Source of the DNA: Methanobacteriota archaeon
GTDB lineage: Bacteria; Bacteroidota; Bacteroidia; Flavobacteriales_D; Sanyastnellaceae
Assembly: GCA_002723115.1 (NCBI GenBank)
Contig: PBNL01000033.1
Location: 1-33,845 of the forward strand
Length of the DNA: 33,845 bases
Direction: 5' to 3'
Positions within the stretch are counted from its first letter, which is position 1; each line of letters opens with the position of its first letter. The translations under genes were made by a program, and so were the position numbers. Below the pieces are notes generated by a model. It saw nothing but the letters and a program-made list of their open reading frames with translations, ran no database searches and had not been told where the DNA came from. Shown in pieces: positions 16,946-26,122 of the stretch.

Positions 16946-18070
16946 ATGTCTAACAAAGACTTTGAAAATATAAGACCATATTTTGATAGTGAAGTTCCTG
17001 AAGTTGTAAGGAAATTATCAGAGGCTTTGGATTGGGTTTCCTTAATGATACCAATCATTGGGGAAGATAATGCTATAGAAATAGCTGAGGCTATGCCTTT
17101 AGTTGAAACTAAGGAGGAATTTCAGGATGAGTTGACTTCTCCTTTTTTTGAGGCATTGATAGAGGGTACTACTGCTGGAGTAACTGTGAGCTTCGAAAAC
17201 AATGACTTGGAAGATTATTTTTCCAAACCCATTCTTCATCTGACAAATCATAGAGATATCGTTTTAGATCCTTCATTAATTAATGTAGCTAGAATGGGTA
17301 ACGGCTTTTCAGCTACTGAAGTTGGAATAGGTGATAATCTACTAACCCAAACATGGGTTGAAATGCTTGTTAGGATAAATAGATGCTTTGTTGTTCCTAG
17401 AAGTGGCAGTGTAAGAGACAAATACAACAGTAGCATTTTAGTTGCATCTTATATAAGACATGCAATTAGTGAAGGGACGTCAGTTTGGCTTGCTCAAAGA
17501 GAAGGGAGGGCAAAGGATGGGGCCGATTCAACTTCTCCTGCATTAATTAGAATGTTGGTGTCGAAAGGAGGTGAAAAGGCTTGGAAGGAATTAAATATTT
17601 GCCCTGTTAGCATCTCTTATGAATGGGATCCATGTGATGCATTGAAAGTAAGAGAATTGCTTGTTGCTGAAAGGGACGGTAGTTACACAAAATCTAAGGG
17701 TGAGGATGAACTGAGTATGGCGCTTGGTTTAACCGAAATGAAAGGAAAAGTGCATATGCATTTCAATAACGCAGTTCCATGGGTTGAGAAAGAAGGTGAA
17801 AGAAGGGAAAGAACTCTAGCTGAAAAAATTGATGAAGTTATTTTTAATGGTTACAAGATTTTCCCTAACCAAATACTAGCTGCAAAACACCTAGGTATAT
17901 CAGTAGATTTAGAAGTAAGTATTACTGATTTAGATAAACGAGAATTCTCTGAAAGACTCAATAAAGTAGTAGATTTTATTGGTGAAGAGTTTCCTAGAAA
18001 TGTAGTGGAAAATAAGTGGTGCCAAATAACTGTACAGCCTCTACTTAGTCAATTAAGCTTGAGAAGTTGA
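16946..18070 (+). CDS. PlsC-like glycerol-phosphate acyltransferase
   Basis: 374 residues. The acyltransferase core shows LTNHRDIVLDPSLIN, equivalent to the His/Asp catalytic block. NRCFVVPRSGSVRDKY is the substrate-phosphate block, and SVWLAQREGRAKDG is the EGR-type block. These mark the PlsC superfamily, which transfers acyl groups to (lyso)phosphatidic-acid-type acceptors. The protein is longer than a typical 240-residue PlsC and belongs to a Bacteroidota subgroup I recognise only as glycerol acyltransferase. No clear transmembrane helix is seen, so it is probably membrane-peripheral. TATCTTGC at 16931-16938 is a poor promoter match. The 3' end overlaps the convergent RNA methyltransferase gene by 18 bases. 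Confidence 0.85.
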   Translation: MSNKDFENIRPYFDSEVPEVVRKLSEALDWVSLMIPIIGEDNAIEIAEAMPLVETKEEFQDELTSPFFEALIEGTTAGVTVSFENNDLEDYFSKPILHLTNHRDIVLDPSLINVARMGNGFSATEVGIGDNLLTQTWVEMLVRINRCFVVPRSGSVRDKYNSSILVASYIRHAISEGTSVWLAQREGRAKDGADSTSPALIRMLVSKGGEKAWKELNICPVSISYEWDPCDALKVRELLVAERDGSYTKSKGEDELSMALGLTEMKGKVHMHFNNAVPWVEKEGERRERTLAEKIDEVIFNGYKIFPNQILAAKHLGISVDLEVSITDLDKREFSERLNKVVDFIGEEFPRNVVENKWCQITVQPLLSQLSLRS

Positions 18071-18835
18071 CAACCTCCTACTAATTTCCGCACACACTAT
18101 TGCTCCTGCAATTGATGCGTTTAGTGATTCTGCACCGCCATTACCAGGTATAGCCCAAATTGTTTGGCCTAAACTTCTTATATCATCAGATAATCCGTGA
18201 GATTCAGACCCAACAATAACAGCATTTGGAATTGCTTGGCTGTTGTATAAATCTACTCCTTTAGCGTCTAAAATTGCACAGTTTAGTTTATTTGAAACAA
18301 TGATTTCGGCTAAATCTGCAACAGCAATTGGGATGTTGAAGACTGAGCCCATTGATGCTTGAATTGATTTAGTGTTCCAAACATCTGCAGTCTTAGGTGA
18401 ACAAATAACTCCAGCAAACCCAAACCAATGTGCTGTCCTAATTAAAGTTCCAACATTACCAGGGTCATTCAAATTGTCTAGCATTAATAAACAAGGTGTG
18501 TTGCCATTGATGTTTTTGGTAGCTAATTCACAAATTTGATTTGCGTCGTAAAGTCTTGGTTTGCCAACAGCTAAAACGCCAGGTGCATTTTTCAAGCTGG
18601 ACATAATTTCCATGTCTTTTGATGAAACTTTGCATATCTCTACATTGTTTTCAGAAGCAAGCTTGTTTAGCTCAGCGTTTTCTGAGCCACTTGTAGTGTA
18701 AATTCGCTCTGTAACAAGAGAACTATTGAGCAATTCACAAACGCCCTTTGCACCTTCAACAACCATTCGGTTTTCTCGAAGTCGGTTCTCTTTTGAGCGC
18801 AGTGATTTTACTGAATTTCTTTCGTTTTTTGTCAT
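18053..18835 (-). CDS. TrmH/SpoU-family RNA 2'-O-methyltransferase
   Basis: 260 residues. A substrate-binding N-terminal domain (about 1-95; LRSKENRLRENRMVVEGAKG) precedes the SPOUT knot domain. Motif 1 is LDNLNDPGNVGTLIRTAHWF (119-138, with the conserved Arg133). Motif 2 is VIVGSESHGLS (207-215), where the usual GNEGxG is GSESHG. Motif 3 is IPGNGGAESLNASIA (229-243). It uses SAM to methylate a ribose 2'-OH in rRNA or tRNA; the target cannot be assigned. It diverges from the Omp85 gene with only 22 bases between the starts. Confidence 0.93.
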   Translation of the reverse strand: MTKNERNSVKSLRSKENRLRENRMVVEGAKGVCELLNSSLVTERIYTTSGSENAELNKLASENNVEICKVSSKDMEIMSSLKNAPGVLAVGKPRLYDANQICELATKNINGNTPCLLMLDNLNDPGNVGTLIRTAHWFGFAGVICSPKTADVWNTKSIQASMGSVFNIPIAVADLAEIIVSNKLNCAILDAKGVDLYNSQAIPNAVIVGSESHGLSDDIRSLGQTIWAIPGNGGAESLNASIAGAIVCAEISRRLSTSQA

Positions 18836-18857
18836 TATAAGGAGTTGTCTTAAGGCG

Positions 18858-20912
18858 ATGGCAAGTTACGCCTTTACATTTCTTTTATGTTTAACACTGT
18901 CAGCTCAAACTGATTCTCCTCTTCTAAAACAATTTGTTTCTGTTGACCAACATATTTCTAGTGAATTGGAAGCGGAATTGGAGGGCTGTTTCATTATTAA
19001 AAACACAGGTTGGATGCCAGGTGTTAAGCTTAAAATGAACAAGTTGTTAAAGAGGGAATTAAGTGTTTGGGATGAAGAAAAATTGGAGCGAACAGCCTAT
19101 AAGATTAATCAAAAGTTAAAGCAATCAGGGTATCTGCATTCTGAAGTGTCGCTAGTCAAAAAGGATAGGGGACATAGTACTGTTGCAAAGTACAAAGTGT
19201 CTCTAGGACCTTGTTGGAAGATTGGTAATGTGACTGTAAATTCATTGAATTCAGGAATTAAACCTGAAGAAATTTTGATCAACTCTATAATTCAAAATGG
19301 AGATGATTTAGATGTTGAAATGCTTGAATCTGAAAGAGAACGCATATCAGCTCATTTTCAACATTTAGGTTATGCAGCTTTTAATGAAGGGTTTATACAC
19401 TTTGAGTTAGATACAAGTAGAGCTATTGGTGTTGCTGATGTTGAAATGAGTATTAGAGGCCAAAAACTTGAGGGAACAGATGATTTTTCTGAACACAAAA
19501 AAATCAACATTTCTAAGATCACATTTGATCAAAGCCAAATGCACAAGCGCATTGATGATGAGATTTTAGACTATTTGGTTTTATTGCAAGAAGGCCAAAC
19601 TTTTGACCCTCAGGTCTTTGAAAAAACCTACAGAAGACTTTCTTCGGTTTCTTCTATTAGTTCTGTTCAACTATTAAAGGAGTTTGACGTCAAATTAGGT
19701 GAGGACTATGATGAAGTAATTGTAGGTATTGTACTTAAGAGTGCAGCAAGGTATAATTTCTCGTTTGCCATAGATATGACTAGGGCAGACACAAGGTTTG
19801 GACCTTTAACGAAAATTACTTGGAAGGATAGAAATTTACTTGGAAGAGGAGATGTGTTGACACTAACAGGTTTGGCATCATATTCTTCTACGCAGTTGTT
19901 CTCAAATTCTGAATTAAATCTACTGCCTAATACAGGGGAATTTGGATTGCAGTTATCTTATAGAACAATAGGGCTCCCTTTTAGATCATTGGAAAAACTT
20001 CCCAAATCAACTTATGCTCATTCGGAGATTATTTTGACTAGTGCATTTGAAGATAGACCTGAGTATAATAGAATGTTCGCAAATCTGTTTGTTAGGGCTG
20101 ATTGGATGGAAAATTCTGAAAAACTGAGCAAGATAGTTTTAGATCCAATAAGGCTTAGTTATGTGAAAATTCAAACAGAATATGATTTTGAGCAATGGCT
20201 AGATACTGTAGCTGACCCTTTGACTCAATATCGATTTACTGATTATGCTAATCTGGGAAGTAATGTTACATGGTCACAGGGGAAGAAGAATAAAATTTTA
20301 GCATCTATAGAATGGTCTGGAGTGTTATCAAGATATTTGGCGCAAGTATTTGGTTTTGAGGCGAATGAAAATGGGACTGTATTTGTGAATTCAGTGCCAT
20401 TGATAAGATACTTCAGGATAGATGGTTCGTGGAGTAGGTCGTTTAAAATGGCTGCATTAGAAAATGATGAAATTGTAACGAGGTTGAGGTGTGGAAGTGC
20501 TTGGGTTGGGAAGGGAACAGATGTCCTCCCTTATGACAGAGCTTTTTTTGCTGGGGGTGCTAATGGCGTTAGAGGTTGGCCTATAAGGGGGCTTGGAGGT
20601 TCAGAGGATTTGTTAGGTGTAGGTGATGTTAGAATTGATGCAAGCGTTGAGCATAGAAAGGGAATTAATGAATATTTGACAATAGCGACTTTTGCTGATA
20701 TTGGTAATGTTTGGGTTCATGATGATGAGAATAAGCTAAACGACATAGCAGGAAGTGCTGGAATTGGATTTAGAATAGATTTAGAGTTCTTCTTGTTTAG
20801 ATTAGATCTTGCTGCTCGCTTATACGATCCTACACAAAATGAGGGACTAAGGTGGTTGACACAAGGACCACTTAAGGGCGGTATTCATTTTGGCTTAGGA
20901 CATCCATTTTAA
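18858..20912 (+). CDS. Omp85 (BamA/TamA-like) outer-membrane protein
   Basis: 684 residues from ATG 18858. An upstream in-frame ATG at 18726 lies inside the divergent methyltransferase gene and would bury the signal peptide. MASYAFTFLLCLTLSAQ is a short signal peptide. At least two POTRA-like domains are visible at about 115-195 (WKIGNVTVNS ... FQHLGYAAFNEGF) and about 210-285 (INISKITFDQ ... EGQTFDPQVFEKTYRRLSSV). The rest is a beta-barrel with the Omp85 lid-loop motif GGANGVRGWP at about 564-573 and a terminal Phe. It is smaller than housekeeping BamA and most resembles TamA-type members, which help insert or assemble outer-membrane proteins. No TamB-like gene is adjacent. Confidence 0.9.
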   Translation: MASYAFTFLLCLTLSAQTDSPLLKQFVSVDQHISSELEAELEGCFIIKNTGWMPGVKLKMNKLLKRELSVWDEEKLERTAYKINQKLKQSGYLHSEVSLVKKDRGHSTVAKYKVSLGPCWKIGNVTVNSLNSGIKPEEILINSIIQNGDDLDVEMLESERERISAHFQHLGYAAFNEGFIHFELDTSRAIGVADVEMSIRGQKLEGTDDFSEHKKINISKITFDQSQMHKRIDDEILDYLVLLQEGQTFDPQVFEKTYRRLSSVSSISSVQLLKEFDVKLGEDYDEVIVGIVLKSAARYNFSFAIDMTRADTRFGPLTKITWKDRNLLGRGDVLTLTGLASYSSTQLFSNSELNLLPNTGEFGLQLSYRTIGLPFRSLEKLPKSTYAHSEIILTSAFEDRPEYNRMFANLFVRADWMENSEKLSKIVLDPIRLSYVKIQTEYDFEQWLDTVADPLTQYRFTDYANLGSNVTWSQGKKNKILASIEWSGVLSRYLAQVFGFEANENGTVFVNSVPLIRYFRIDGSWSRSFKMAALENDEIVTRLRCGSAWVGKGTDVLPYDRAFFAGGANGVRGWPIRGLGGSEDLLGVGDVRIDASVEHRKGINEYLTIATFADIGNVWVHDDENKLNDIAGSAGIGFRIDLEFFLFRLDLAARLYDPTQNEGLRWLTQGPLKGGIHFGLGHPF

Positions 20913-20949
20913 TACTCATAACTTAGCACCCTGATTAAAACAGAAAAAC

Positions 20950-21801
20950 ATGGGTTGGTTTCAGCGAAATACTGAGGGAATTAAAACAAAATCCGACGAG
21001 AGAAAGGAAATGCCAGAGGGCGCTTGGTATAAATGTCCAAGCTGTAAAACAGTAGCCTCATCGCAGGATCATGAGAACTCACTTTGGGTTTGTGACCATT
21101 GTGACCATCATGCTAGAATTGGGTCATCGGAATACTTCAGTATTTTATTCGACAATGGAAAATATAGAGAGCTAGCACCTAAAATGTCATCTCTTGATCC
21201 ATTAGAATTTACAGATAGTAAGCCATATCCAGATAGAATAGAAGCTGCAAAGAAAAAGACTGGATTAAATGACGCTTTAGCAGTTGCTTCAGGTGATATG
21301 TGTGGGGCTCCAGTAGTAATAGCATGTATGGATTTCTCTTTTATTGGAGGATCTATGGGTTCTGTAGTAGGAGAGAAAATTGCCAAAGGAATTGATCACG
21401 CATTGAAAAAAGGTGTTCCATTTATATGCATATCTAAATCTGGTGGAGCAAGAATGATGGAAGCAGGTTTGAGTCTTATGCAGATGGCAAAAACAAGTGC
21501 CAAACTCTCAATGCTAGGAAAGGCGGGATTGCCATATATCAGTGTCCTTACAGACCCAACAACAGGAGGGGTTACAGCATCTTTTGCCATGTTGGGGGAT
21601 TTGAATATTGCTGAACCAAATGCTCTCATAGGATTTGCAGGCCCTAGAGTAGTAAAAGAAACAATTGGCAAGGATTTACCTGAAGGATTTCAACGATCTG
21701 AATTTGTGTTAGAACACGGTTTTTTAGACATGATTGTTGACAGAAAGGATTTGAAGGAAAAGTTAGGTTTTGCATTAAAAATGCTTCATACTGCTAACTA
21801 A
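20950..21801 (+). CDS. accD: Acetyl-CoA carboxylase carboxyltransferase subunit beta
   Basis: 283 residues, normal for AccD. The N-terminal zinc ribbon is present with Cys29, Cys32, Cys48 and Cys51 (YKCPSCK ... WVCDHCDH). The crotonase-like carboxyltransferase core shows GSMGSVVGEKI, SGGARMMEAGLSLMQMAKTS, DPTTGGVTASFAMLGD and IGFAGPRVVKETI. With AccA it transfers CO2 from carboxybiotin to acetyl-CoA, the first committed step of fatty-acid synthesis, in the cytoplasm. No accA is in the window. It starts 37 bases after the Omp85 gene on the same strand, so co-transcription is possible. Confidence 0.97.
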   Translation: MGWFQRNTEGIKTKSDERKEMPEGAWYKCPSCKTVASSQDHENSLWVCDHCDHHARIGSSEYFSILFDNGKYRELAPKMSSLDPLEFTDSKPYPDRIEAAKKKTGLNDALAVASGDMCGAPVVIACMDFSFIGGSMGSVVGEKIAKGIDHALKKGVPFICISKSGGARMMEAGLSLMQMAKTSAKLSMLGKAGLPYISVLTDPTTGGVTASFAMLGDLNIAEPNALIGFAGPRVVKETIGKDLPEGFQRSEFVLEHGFLDMIVDRKDLKEKLGFALKMLHTAN

Positions 21802-21818
21802 CATTCGGCATTTAACTA

Positions 21819-21854
21819 TTTGTGTACGATTAGCTGAGAATTGACGTATCTTTG
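21819..21854 (+). promoter_or_regulatory. Promoter of rpsO (-33 TTTG, -7 TATCTTTG)
   Basis: TATCTTTG at 21847-21854 matches the Bacteroidota -7 consensus. A TTTG at 21819-21822 precedes it by 24 bases, at the long end of the usual spacing. The start codon of rpsO is at 21902, leaving a leader of about 40 bases in which a ribosomal-protein control element could sit. Confidence 0.6.
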
Positions 21855-21901
21855 CGCCTCATTTTATTATTAGCATCACGAACATCTAAAGATTTCGAAC
21901 A

Positions 21902-22174
21902 ATGTACTATTTAGACTCAGCGAAGAAGAAAGAGTTCTTCAAAAAGCACGGAAAAGGAGAAGCAGATACTGGATCTCCAGAAGCTCAAGTAGCAATGTAC
22001 TCATTCCGTATTGCACACCTTACAGAACACCTAAAGGAAAATCGTAAGGATTACAACACACAGAGAGCACTAGTAAACCTAGTAGGTAAGCGTCGTAAAG
22101 CCCTTGATTACCTAATGGCTAAAGACATTACTCGCTACCGTGCTATCGTAAAAGAATTAGGATTACGTCGATAA
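21902..22174 (+). CDS. rpsO: 30S ribosomal protein S15
   Basis: 90 residues, the exact family length. The conserved blocks TGSPEAQVAMYSFRIAHLTE, HLKENRKDYNTQRALVNLVG and KRRKALDYL are present, and it ends with KELGLRR. S15 binds the central domain of 16S rRNA and joins early in 30S assembly. It sits directly before pnp, an arrangement conserved across many bacteria, and has its own good promoter match upstream. Confidence 0.98.
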   Translation: MYYLDSAKKKEFFKKHGKGEADTGSPEAQVAMYSFRIAHLTEHLKENRKDYNTQRALVNLVGKRRKALDYLMAKDITRYRAIVKELGLRR

Positions 22175-22181
22175 TCCAGTT

Positions 22182-22198
22182 TCCCCTTTTAACGGGGA
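22182..22198 (+). terminator. Weak hairpin between rpsO and pnp
   Basis: TCCCC (22182-22186) pairs with GGGGA (22194-22198) around TTTTAAC, 8 bases after the rpsO stop. No T-run follows, so it is more likely an mRNA-end stabiliser, attenuator or processing site than a full terminator. Confidence 0.35.
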
Positions 22199-22304
22199 TT
22201 CACTTACATATTGGTATTGTTTTTGCTACAAAACCTGCGGCAAATAGCTGCGTGTCTATAGGCTAAACAAAGAAGATGAAGAAGAAGTAAAGAAGAAAAA
22301 TTAG
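22199..22304 (+). promoter_or_regulatory. pnp leader with purine-rich tract and four-codon mini-ORF
   Basis: The leader holds a small stem (GCGGC with GCTGC around AAATA, near 22237-22251) and then a purine-only run before pnp. Within that run ATG AAG AAG AAG TAA (22276-22290) encodes Met-Lys-Lys-Lys, ending 14 bases before the pnp ATG at 22305. No Shine-Dalgarno site is recognisable. In E. coli the pnp leader is a processing and autoregulation site; whether this one is cannot be told from sequence. Confidence 0.3.
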
Positions 22305-24560
22305 ATGAATTACACGGTAAACAACCAAACAATAGATCTCGGCAACGGGCGTGAGATCTCATTAGAGACAGGAAAATTAGCCAAACAAGCAGACGGTTCA
22401 ATTGTACTTAAGTCGGGTAACACAATGCTTCTAGCTACTATTGTTAGTAGTAAGGAAGTAAGAGATGAAATCGACTTCCTACCACTAACGGTAGATTATA
22501 GAGAGAAATATGCATCAGCAGGACGCTTTCCAGGCGGTTTCTTTAAAAGAGAAGCAAGACCATCAGATAGCGAAGTTCTTGTTATGCGTTTAGTAGATAG
22601 GGCTCTTCGCCCAATGTTCCCAAAGGATTACCACGCTGGAACACAGGTAATGGTACAACTTATGTCAGCTGACGAAGAAGTAATGCCAGATAGCCTTGTT
22701 GGTCTTGCAGCAAGTGCATGTATCGCAGTGAGTGACATTCCTTTTAATGGACCAATTTCTGAAGTTAGAGTTGCAAGAGTTAATGGTGAGATGATCATCA
22801 ATCCTTTGCGTTCAGAGTTAGCGGAAGCGGACATTGACTTAATGGTAGCAGGTACTGTTGACAGTATAGTTATGGTTGAGGGTGAAATGTCAGAAGTAAG
22901 TGAAGCTGAGATGGTTGACGCAATCATAGCAGCAGGTGAGGCGATTAAAATTCAGTGTGAAGCCCAAATTGAACTTGCAAAAAAGGTTGGAACGTTTGGC
23001 ATAGAGCGTGAGTACTGTCACGAAGAACACTGTGAAGACTTAAAGTCTAGGGTTGATTCACTTTACCCTAAAATGTTTGAAGCAGCTCAAAAGGGAGCTT
23101 CAAAATCAGAGCGTAAAGAGGCATTTAAAGCAATTTCAACTGAATTTGTTGACTCTCTTTCTGAAGAGGAAAAATCAGAAAAAGCATTCATGCTTAAGGG
23201 CTACATCCACGATGTACAAAAGAAAGCAGTTAGAGATTTAGTGTTGAACGATGGAGTTCGTTTAGACGGAAGAGCTACAACAGATATTAGACCTATTTGG
23301 GGAGAAGTTGACTACCTACCAGGTTGTCACGGTTCTTCAATTTTCACTAGAGGAGAGACTCAGTCATTAACTACACTAACTCTTGGAACTAAGCAAGACG
23401 AGCAGTTAATAGATGGTGCCCTTGAAAAAACTACAGAAAAATTCTTACTTCACTATAATTTCCCACCTTTCTCAACTGGTGAGGAAAGACCATTAAGAGG
23501 AACAAGTAGAAGAGAAGTAGGGCACGGAAACTTAGCACTTAGAGCTCTTAAGCGTGTACTTCCACCAGTTGAAGAGTGTCCATACACTATCAGACTTGTT
23601 TCTGAAATTCTTGAATCAAACGGTTCATCTTCAATGGCAACAGTTTGTGCTGGAACTCTAGCACTTATGGACGGAGGTATTAAAATTTCTGCCCCAGTGT
23701 CAGGTATTGCAATGGGACTTATCACTGATAAAGAATCTGGAAAGTATGCTGTACTTAGTGACATTTTAGGAGATGAGGACCACTTAGGAGATATGGACTT
23801 TAAAGTGACAGGAACTGCAAAGGGTATTACTGCATGCCAAATGGATATGAAGATCCAAGGTATTAGCATGGATGTACTACGTGAAGCTCTTGAACAAGCA
23901 TGTGATGGACGCCATCATATTCGCGAAGAAATGATGAAGGTTATATCTGAGCCTAGAGATGACTTTAAGTCACACGCTCCAAGAATTGTGACTTTCAAAG
24001 TTCCTGGCGATACAATCGGTGCTATCATTGGCCCAGGTGGTAAGATTATCCAAGAACTACAGGCTGAAACAGAAACTAACATCAGTATTGAGGACGTTGA
24101 TGGAGAGGGTGTTGTTGAAGTTGCAGCTTCTGATAAAGCAGCAATTGAAGAAGCAGTTAAGAGAGTTAAAGCAATTGCTTTCCCTCCAACTGTTGAAATA
24201 GGAGAGGAGTACGAAGGAAAGGTTAAGACAATTATGCCATATGGCGCATTTGTTGAAGTACTTCCAGGCATTGATGGTCTTCTTCACGTTAGTGAATTAG
24301 AATGGAGAAGAGTTGAGAATGTTGAAGAAGTTCTTAAAGAAGGAGAGTTAGTTAAGTTCAAAGTTGTTGGTAGAGATGCCAAAACTGGTAAGATCAAACT
24401 TAGCCGTAAAGTTCTTTTAGAAAAGCCAGAGGGTTATGTTGAACCATCTGAACGTCCTAGAAGAGGCGATCGTGGTGACAGACGTGACAGAAGAGATAGG
24501 GGCGATCGTGGTGGTAGAAGGAATGAAAGAAGAGAAAGAAGAGAAGAATCTAACTCTTAA
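22305..24560 (+). CDS. pnp: Polyribonucleotide nucleotidyltransferase (PNPase)
   Basis: 751 residues with full PNPase architecture. The first RNase PH-like domain (about 1-215; [20 protein letters not shown]) and a helical linker are followed by the second RNase PH domain (about 315-540). That domain holds [37 protein letters not shown] and the catalytic acidic patch [17 protein letters not shown]. The KH domain has [11 protein letters not shown] near 576-586, and the S1 domain spans about 630-700 ([20 protein letters not shown]). The C-terminal tail (about 705-751) is an unusual Arg/Gly/Asp-rich low-complexity region ([14 protein letters not shown]). The enzyme degrades RNA 3' to 5' by phosphorolysis and can add tails. 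It follows rpsO, the common conserved order. Confidence 0.98.
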   Translation: MNYTVNNQTIDLGNGREISLETGKLAKQADGSIVLKSGNTMLLATIVSSKEVRDEIDFLPLTVDYREKYASAGRFPGGFFKREARPSDSEVLVMRLVDRALRPMFPKDYHAGTQVMVQLMSADEEVMPDSLVGLAASACIAVSDIPFNGPISEVRVARVNGEMIINPLRSELAEADIDLMVAGTVDSIVMVEGEMSEVSEAEMVDAIIAAGEAIKIQCEAQIELAKKVGTFGIEREYCHEEHCEDLKSRVDSLYPKMFEAAQKGASKSERKEAFKAISTEFVDSLSEEEKSEKAFMLKGYIHDVQKKAVRDLVLNDGVRLDGRATTDIRPIWGEVDYLPGCHGSSIFTRGETQSLTTLTLGTKQDEQLIDGALEKTTEKFLLHYNFPPFSTGEERPLRGTSRREVGHGNLALRALKRVLPPVEECPYTIRLVSEILESNGSSSMATVCAGTLALMDGGIKISAPVSGIAMGLITDKESGKYAVLSDILGDEDHLGDMDFKVTGTAKGITACQMDMKIQGISMDVLREALEQACDGRHHIREEMMKVISEPRDDFKSHAPRIVTFKVPGDTIGAIIGPGGKIIQELQAETETNISIEDVDGEGVVEVAASDKAAIEEAVKRVKAIAFPPTVEIGEEYEGKVKTIMPYGAFVEVLPGIDGLLHVSELEWRRVENVEEVLKEGELVKFKVVGRDAKTGKIKLSRKVLLEKPEGYVEPSERPRRGDRGDRRDRRDRGDRGGRRNERRERREESNS

Positions 24561-24615
24561 TTTTAGACTAAAAACCATTAACACTCCGTTTAATACTCGA
24601 ATTAACTAAATAAGC

Positions 24616-25485
24616 ATGAGGCAGCTTAAAATAACGAAACAGGTAACTAACAGAGAAACAGCTTCTCTTGATAAATACTTACAAGAGATTGGCCGTGTAG
24701 ATCTTATTACCGCTGAAGAAGAAGTAGAATTAGCACGTAAAATTAAGGCAGGAGATAAAGCTGCTTTAGAGAAGCTAACTAAGGCTAATCTTCGTTTCGT
24801 TGTATCTGTATCTAAGCAATACCAAAACCAAGGCCTAAGTCTTCCTGACTTGATCAATGAAGGTAATCTTGGTCTTATTAAAGCTGCACAAAGATTTGAC
24901 GAAACTCGTGGTTTCAAATTCATTTCTTATGCTGTTTGGTGGATTCGCCAAAGTATTCTTCAAGCTCTTGCTGAACAGAGCCGTATTGTTCGTTTGCCTC
25001 TAAACAAAATCGGTTCAATCAACAAGATCAACAAAGCTTTCGCGAAACTGGAGCAAGAATTCGAGCGTACACCAACAGCTGTTGAGCTTGCAGAATCTTT
25101 AGATATGACCATCGACGAGGTTAAGCAAAGCTTGAAGAACGCTGGGCGTCATGTAAGTATGGACGCACCACTAAAGCAGGGTGACGAGAGTTCTTCTACA
25201 ATGTATGACGTTTTACGCACGGGTGATAGCCCAGCGCCAGACGATCAGTTGATGACAGAGAGTCTCCGTAGAGAAATCGAGAGATCTTTAAAGACTCTGA
25301 CTCCACGTGAAGCTGACGTTATTCGTCTATACTTTGGCTTAAATGGTGAGCATCCAATGACTTTGGAAGAAATTGGTGAACGTTTTGACTTAACTCGTGA
25401 AAGAGTTAGACAGATTAAGGAAAAAGCGATTCGTCGTCTTAAGCATACTAGCAGAAGCCGTATCCTTAAAGGATATTTAGGCTAA
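24616..25485 (+). CDS. rpoD: Primary sigma factor (RpoD/SigA, short Bacteroidota type)
   Basis: 289 residues. Region 1.2 ([20 protein letters not shown]), region 2 ([40 protein letters not shown] and [14 protein letters not shown]), region 3 (about 130-200) and region 4 ([14 protein letters not shown], then [20 protein letters not shown]) are all present. Region 1.1 is missing, normal for Bacteroidota housekeeping sigma factors. It directs RNA polymerase to -33/-7 promoters of the TTG/TAnnTTTG kind, consistent with the boxes found in this window. It starts 55 bases after pnp and ends 5 bases from a convergent gene, with no visible terminator. Confidence 0.96.
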   Translation: MRQLKITKQVTNRETASLDKYLQEIGRVDLITAEEEVELARKIKAGDKAALEKLTKANLRFVVSVSKQYQNQGLSLPDLINEGNLGLIKAAQRFDETRGFKFISYAVWWIRQSILQALAEQSRIVRLPLNKIGSINKINKAFAKLEQEFERTPTAVELAESLDMTIDEVKQSLKNAGRHVSMDAPLKQGDESSSTMYDVLRTGDSPAPDDQLMTESLRREIERSLKTLTPREADVIRLYFGLNGEHPMTLEEIGERFDLTRERVRQIKEKAIRRLKHTSRSRILKGYLG

Positions 25486-25490
25486 TATAC

Positions 25491-26096
25491 CTACTTATTG
25501 TCCAACATCTTCCACAGGTGAAGACTTGCTAGAGTTCTAAAAGGACTCCATACTTTCGCACGTTCAGCCCAAAACTTCTCAGGCTCTTCCATTGAATAGC
25601 CATAAAGTACGCTCATAGCCTTCTTTAATCCTAAATCCCCGGGTGCAAATACATCTGGCCTCTGTAGCTGAAACATTAAGAACATTTGGGCACTCCAAAC
25701 ACCAATCCCCTTAATATCAGTCAACACCTTAATCACTTCCTCATCCGACTGCTCGTGAAACATCGCAAAGTTATCGCAATTAGGTCCAGCAGCTTCAGCA
25801 ACAGACTTTACATACACTGTTTTAGACCTACTAAGTCCCATAGACCTCAACTCCTCGTCAGCACAATTCAATACATCCTCCGGCTTATACCTAGACCCAA
25901 GCCTGTGCTCAAGCCGCCCATAAATTGTAGCAGCAGCCTTAACGCTCAACTGTTGCCCAGCAATAATCCTAACCAAATGTCTGAATGGAGTGTCAGTATC
26001 GGGCAATAAAATCTCTCCATTAGACATTACAACATTGAGTAATTTTGGATCAACTTTATTCAAGTGAGAAAGGAAGTCTTGATGATACTGTTTCAT
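25491..26096 (-). CDS. AlkA-like DNA-3-methyladenine glycosylase
   Basis: 201 residues, matching the short HhH-GPD glycosylases without the AlkA N-terminal domain. The helix-hairpin-helix is LTDIKGIGVWSAQMFLMF (125-142) and the catalytic aspartate is Asp154 in PGDLGLKKAM. HLVRIIAGQQLSVKAA near 40-55 is also typical. It removes alkylated purines from DNA to start base-excision repair. The start codon lies 26 bases from that of the divergent lipoprotein gene. Confidence 0.93.
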   Translation of the reverse strand: MKQYHQDFLSHLNKVDPKLLNVVMSNGEILLPDTDTPFRHLVRIIAGQQLSVKAAATIYGRLEHRLGSRYKPEDVLNCADEELRSMGLSRSKTVYVKSVAEAAGPNCDNFAMFHEQSDEEVIKVLTDIKGIGVWSAQMFLMFQLQRPDVFAPGDLGLKKAMSVLYGYSMEEPEKFWAERAKVWSPFRTLASLHLWKMLDNK

Positions 26097-26100
26097 GGGA

Positions 26101-26118
26101 CAAAGATGGTCATATTTG
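26101..26118. promoter_or_regulatory. Pair of divergent near-consensus -7 boxes
   Basis: CATCTTTG on the minus strand (26108-26101) and CATATTTG on the plus strand (26111-26118) each differ from TAnnTTTG only at the first base. They sit back to back in the 26-base gap between the glycosylase (start 26096) and the lipoprotein (start 26123). Each lies only 4 bases from its start codon, implying nearly leaderless transcripts. No -33 elements were identified. Confidence 0.35.
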
Positions 26119-26122
26119 CATA

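Noticed and set aside
18726..18857. Longer start for the Omp85 gene
   Set aside because: It is antisense to the methyltransferase gene and would place the signal peptide 45 residues inside the protein.
22204..24287. Minus-strand ORFs across pnp and its leader
   Set aside because: They are antisense shadows of a fully conserved PNPase gene and show Ser/Leu-rich composition typical of such shadows.
26045..26122. Longer start for the lipoprotein gene
   Set aside because: It overlaps the divergent glycosylase start, and the lipoprotein signal sequence begins only at 26123.
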